Assembly (NCBI GenBank): GCA_017557505.1
Contig: JAFYYP010000007.1
Location: 62,001 to 126,000, forward strand
Direction of reading: 5' to 3'
Length of the DNA stretch: 64,000 nt
Source: Bacillota bacterium
GTDB taxonomy: Bacteria; Bacillota; Clostridia; Peptostreptococcales; Anaerovoracaceae
This document shows positions 61,372 to 64,000 of the stretch, piece after piece. Each line of letters begins with the position of its first letter. Position 1 is the stretch's first letter. The translations under genes were made by a program, and so were the position numbers. The notes below the pieces were generated by a model that saw only the letters and a list, made by a program, of their open reading frames with translations, had not been told where the DNA came from and searched no databases.

Positions 61372-62130
61372 TTAATAGACGACGCCCTGTGAAGACAGAT
61401 ACCAGAACACGAGCATCGCGACGGGGAAGAACCCGTAACTGATGTAGCGGACGGGCAGGGTGTTCTTGCCGCGTTCGCCGTTGTACATCCAGATGAGGAG
61501 CAGGGCGATGACCGCGAAAAACTGCACAGACAGGTCGTATTGCAGTCCGTTGATCTTCGGCGTCGCGAACGTCTGGTTCGAGAAATAGACGGCGATGACG
61601 AGGGTCACGATCAGTTCCATCACCTTTTCGTAACGCACGTGGCGGGCGACGTAGAACAGCATGATGAACGCCATAGCGAAGCGGGGGTAGGCGCAGCGCA
61701 GACCGGTGATCATATAGCGGCCGAAGAACAGGCCGGCGACCTCCGCGGCGATCGTCAGAACGAGGTTATCCGCCTTTGTGCGGATAAAGTCGACGATCAT
61801 GATGACGATGTAGCCGATGGCCAGTGTAAACAGGACGTTCTGCTGCCGGTCGTCCATCGTTCTGCCGCTCATCATCAGGTCGAACGGGACCTCGGACAGG
61901 ACCGCGAACAGCAGCAAACGGGCGGCGTACAATCCTCTGGACATCGTATTGTCCAGACCTTCGGCCAGCAGATAGGCGAAGATGGGGAACGCCACCCATT
62001 CCAGATAGCTGAAGAAACGCAGATTCGGAGCAACGGTATGCGAAGCAATCGCCAGGATCGTGCAGATCATGGCGATGCTCCGTAAAACCAATTGGTTGTA
62101 TCCTTTTTTCTGTTCGTTGACTAAACTCAT
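61372..62130 (-). CDS. TraX family membrane protein
   Basis: 252 residues with about eight helices. The N-terminal LRSIAMICTILAIASHTVAPN and the SEVPFDLMMSG segment are typical of the TraX/acyltransferase-3-related family; plasmid TraX acetylates F pilin, while chromosomal copies in Bacillota have no known substrate. No conjugation genes are nearby. It follows asnA by 18 nt and has only a weak ribosome binding site, so it is probably co-transcribed. Confidence 0.9.
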   Translation of the reverse strand: MSLVNEQKKGYNQLVLRSIAMICTILAIASHTVAPNLRFFSYLEWVAFPIFAYLLAEGLDNTMSRGLYAARLLLFAVLSEVPFDLMMSGRTMDDRQQNVLFTLAIGYIVIMIVDFIRTKADNLVLTIAAEVAGLFFGRYMITGLRCAYPRFAMAFIMLFYVARHVRYEKVMELIVTLVIAVYFSNQTFATPKINGLQYDLSVQFFAVIALLLIWMYNGERGKNTLPVRYISYGFFPVAMLVFWYLSSQGVVY

Positions 62131-62148
62131 TCTTACGTAAAGCAGGCT

Positions 62149-63162
62149 CTACAGGATCACGATACCCGCCTCTTTACAGGTCTTCAGGGTATATTCGTCC
62201 CAGACGGAGGACTGCACTTCGCCGATGTGGGCCTTGCCCAGGATCAGCATGCAGATGCGGCTCTGACCGATGCCGCCGCCGATGGTATAGGGCAGTTCGC
62301 CGGCCAGCAGGGCCTTGTGGAACGGCAGCTTTCTGCGGTCGTTGCACTTGGCGATGCTCAGCTGTCTGTCGAGGCTGGCGGGAGAGACGCGGATGCCCAT
62401 GCTGGAGATCTCGATGGTGTTGCCGAGGATCTCGTTCCAGAACAGGATGTCGCAGTTCAGATCCCAATCGTCGTAGTCGGGGGCTCTGCCGTCGTGCGGC
62501 TTGCCGCTCTTGAGCGCGCCTCCGATCTGCATCAGGCAGACGGTCTTATATTTTTCGGTGACCTTATCTTCTCTTTCCTTGGGCGTCAGATCCGGATACT
62601 TGTCCTCGAGTTCCTGGGTGGTGATATAGAAGACCTGGCGCTTTTTCGGCGTATAGACGTTCAGTTCGGGGTAAACTTCGCGGATGATGTCCTCGGTATC
62701 GACGATCGCGTTCACGATCTTCTGCACGGTCTTCTTCAGGTAGTTGATCGTACGGTCGGATTCGCGGATGACCTTCTCCCAGTCCCACTGATCGACGTAC
62801 ACGGAATGAAGGTTGTCCATGTCTTCATCCCGGCGGATCGCGTTCATATCGGTGTACAGACCCTTGCCCACGTGGAAATCGTAGTCCTTTAAGGCCTTGC
62901 GCTTCCACTTGGCCAGGGACTGCACGATCTCGCAGTTTTCACCGGTCTCCTTGATGTCGAAACCGACGGGCCTTTCGACGCCGTTCAGATTATCGTTCAG
63001 ACCGGATGCGGTGGGAACGAGCAGCGGTGCGGACACTCTGCTTAGGTCGAGTTCGCTGCACAGCTCTTTTTCGAAGATGCTGTGGATCAGCATGATGGCT
63101 CTCTGCGTGTCATACGGGTTGAGAACCGCTTTGTAGTTTTCCGGAATGATGACTTTGCTCAT
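62149..63162 (-). CDS. asnA: Aspartate--ammonia ligase
   Basis: Makes asparagine from aspartate, ammonia and ATP. 337 residues, the normal AsnA length, beginning with an alpha/beta core related to class II synthetases (VERPVGFDIKETGENCEIVQSLAKWKR and GGGIGQSRICMLIL are diagnostic). AAGGAAGG precedes the ATG. The promoter is TTGATA (63236-63231) and TAAAAT (63213-63208). There is no T-box leader. Confidence 0.97.
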   Translation of the reverse strand: MSKVIIPENYKAVLNPYDTQRAIMLIHSIFEKELCSELDLSRVSAPLLVPTASGLNDNLNGVERPVGFDIKETGENCEIVQSLAKWKRKALKDYDFHVGKGLYTDMNAIRRDEDMDNLHSVYVDQWDWEKVIRESDRTINYLKKTVQKIVNAIVDTEDIIREVYPELNVYTPKKRQVFYITTQELEDKYPDLTPKEREDKVTEKYKTVCLMQIGGALKSGKPHDGRAPDYDDWDLNCDILFWNEILGNTIEISSMGIRVSPASLDRQLSIAKCNDRRKLPFHKALLAGELPYTIGGGIGQSRICMLILGKAHIGEVQSSVWDEYTLKTCKEAGIVIL

Positions 63163-63207
63163 GGTGTGCCTTCCTTTTCTTGTTGCGATAAAATAAAATA
63201 ATATCTT

Positions 63208-63236
63208 ATTTTACGCTTCTATCGAACAAATATCAA
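63208..63236 (-). promoter_or_regulatory. asnA promoter
   Basis: Minus-strand -35 TTGATA and -10 TAAAAT with a 17-nt spacer in an AT-rich gap between the aminotransferase stop and asnA, giving asnA its own transcript start. Confidence 0.8.
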
Positions 63237-63249
63237 ATCTTTTTTTCGA

Positions 63250-64000
63250 TCAGACGAGCAGTTTCTCGACCATGGCCAGCCTTGCCGCGACGCAGAATAC
63301 TTCCATGGCTTTGGCCAGTTCTTCCGCGGGCGGGAATGACGGCGCGATGCGCAGCGTGCTGTCCTGCGGGTCGTCATGGTAGGGATGGGTGGCGCCCGGG
63401 CCTGTCATCGTGACCCCAGCATCTTTGCAAAGCGCATTGATGCGCGCGGCGCAGCCTTCGGGCGCTCTGTAGGTCACGAAATAGCCGCCGGACGGGCGCA
63501 CCCAGCTGCCGCAGCCTCGGGGCGCGAGCTCGGTGTACAGCGCGTTCAGCACTTCGTCGAACTTCGGGCGGAGCAGTTCCGCGTGCTTGTCCATCAGGTC
63601 GAGAATGCCCTGCGCAGAACCGAAGAAACGCACGTGGCGCAGCATATTCATCTTGTCCCAGCTGATGGCTTCGGCGCTGATCTGCTTCTTGATAAATTCT
63701 ACGTTGTCCTTCGAGGCGCCGAAGAAGCCGACGCCTGCGCCCGGGAAGGTGATCTTGGACGTGGATCCGAACAGATAGGCGCGGTCGGGATGGCCTGCCT
63801 TCTTGCATTCCTCCAGCATGTTCAGCACGGGTACGTCTTCGTAGACGTAGTGGACGCAGTAGGCGTTGTCCCAGAAGATGCGGAAGTCTTTGGCCGCGGT
63901 CTCCATGGAGGCCAGCGCCTTCACCGCTTCGTCGGAATAGCAGCCGCCGAGCGGATTCGTGTACTTGGGAACGCACCAGATGCCCTTGACCTCTTCATCT
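63250..64000 (-). CDS. Aspartate aminotransferase (type Ic), C-terminal part
   Basis: PLP-dependent aminotransferase; the gene enters from the right edge, so its start is missing and 249 codons are visible. The segment KYTNPLGGCYSDE, then DFRIFWDNAYCVHYV (PLP-contacting Asp and Tyr) and STSKITFPGAGVGF with the PLP lysine match the aspartate aminotransferase subgroup Ic rather than the classical AspC. Together with the adjacent asnA it suggests aspartate-to-asparagine synthesis: this enzyme makes aspartate, AsnA amidates it. Confidence 0.92.
   Translation of the reverse strand, partial: DEEVKGIWCVPKYTNPLGGCYSDEAVKALASMETAAKDFRIFWDNAYCVHYVYEDVPVLNMLEECKKAGHPDRAYLFGSTSKITFPGAGVGFFGASKDNVEFIKKQISAEAISWDKMNMLRHVRFFGSAQGILDLMDKHAELLRPKFDEVLNALYTELAPRGCGSWVRPSGGYFVTYRAPEGCAARINALCKDAGVTMTGPGATHPYHDDPQDSTLRIAPSFPPAEELAKAMEVFCVAARLAMVEKLLV

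Noticed and set aside
1..64000. CRISPR arrays, insertion sequences, prophage, toxin-antitoxin or defence islands
   Set aside because: No regularly spaced repeats, transposase, integrase or phage structural genes were seen; the orphan methyltransferase has no restriction partner.

Overview
The window is a contiguous stretch of housekeeping chromosome from a GC-rich low-branching Gram-positive bacterium, most likely Bacillota, class Clostridia or a close relative. Support for this comes from the gene order der-plsY-gpsA, plsX-rnc-smc-ftsY and infC-rpmI-rplT, a LexA of the Bacillus type with a CGAAC-N4-GTT operator, a BmpA-type nucleoside ABC importer, S-layer homology domains, AsnA, TraX and an anaerobe-style iron-sulphur serine dehydratase. 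No lipopolysaccharide, respiratory or outer-membrane genes are seen. There are no insertion sequences, prophage genes, CRISPR arrays or rRNA genes, and base composition looks even throughout, so this is core rather than accessory DNA. The species cannot be named from the sequence.

Layout. 1-2144 (minus): Trk potassium uptake (trkH fragment, trkA) behind a membrane protein with an interrupted zinc ribbon. 2271-6684 (plus): der, plsY, gpsA, miaB. 6686-9054 (minus): acetyltransferase, cardiolipin synthase, thioredoxin. 9179-14143 (plus): M50 protease, M42 peptidase, DUF975 protein, MurE-like ligase, a small unknown protein, cupin. 14201-14719 (minus): an acidic unknown protein. 14820-22134 (plus): pepF, nadK, rluA-type synthase, YkvI-type transporter, valS. 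22192-31766 (plus): plsX, rnc, smc, ftsY, class A PBP. 31832-38807 (plus): comEC, holA, EamA transporter, serine dehydratase, rlmN. 38897-39933 (plus): P-loop protein and a NUDIX CoA pyrophosphatase. 40019-44845 (plus): a complete nucleoside-type ABC importer. 44936-46809 (plus): two half-size chromate transporters and an orphan DNA methyltransferase, all overlapping. 46806-48808 (minus): split LysO exporter and an acetyltransferase. 48873-52742 (minus): SLH protein, tRNA-Val, and a PstS-like lipoprotein. 52876-58492 (plus): lexA, the infC operon with an attenuator leader, MATE transporter, pgeF, unknown anchored protein. 58545-60137 (minus): prfC. 60213-61184 (plus): P1 peptidase. 61235-64000 (minus): tRNA-Leu, TraX, asnA, aspartate aminotransferase (cut by the window end).

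Genes are tightly packed, often overlapping by 1-26 nt, and most transcription units begin with a recognisable sigma-A promoter, frequently of the extended -10 form TGnTATAAT. No stretch over 300 bases lacks a gene; the longest gap (50703-51044) holds tRNA-Val, its promoter and terminator, and the SLH gene promoter.

I did not find a convincing new multi-gene system. The best leads are regulatory or small in scale: an infC leader whose 5' segment duplicates the terminator's 3' arm (a ready-made anti-terminator) followed by an ATT start codon; three genes (holA, pgeF, prfC) with a -10 box almost on top of the start codon and no ribosome binding site, suggesting leaderless mRNAs; a tRNA-Val with an A-G mismatch in its acceptor stem; an orphan methyltransferase translationally coupled to chromate transporters; and several unrecognised membrane or secreted proteins.
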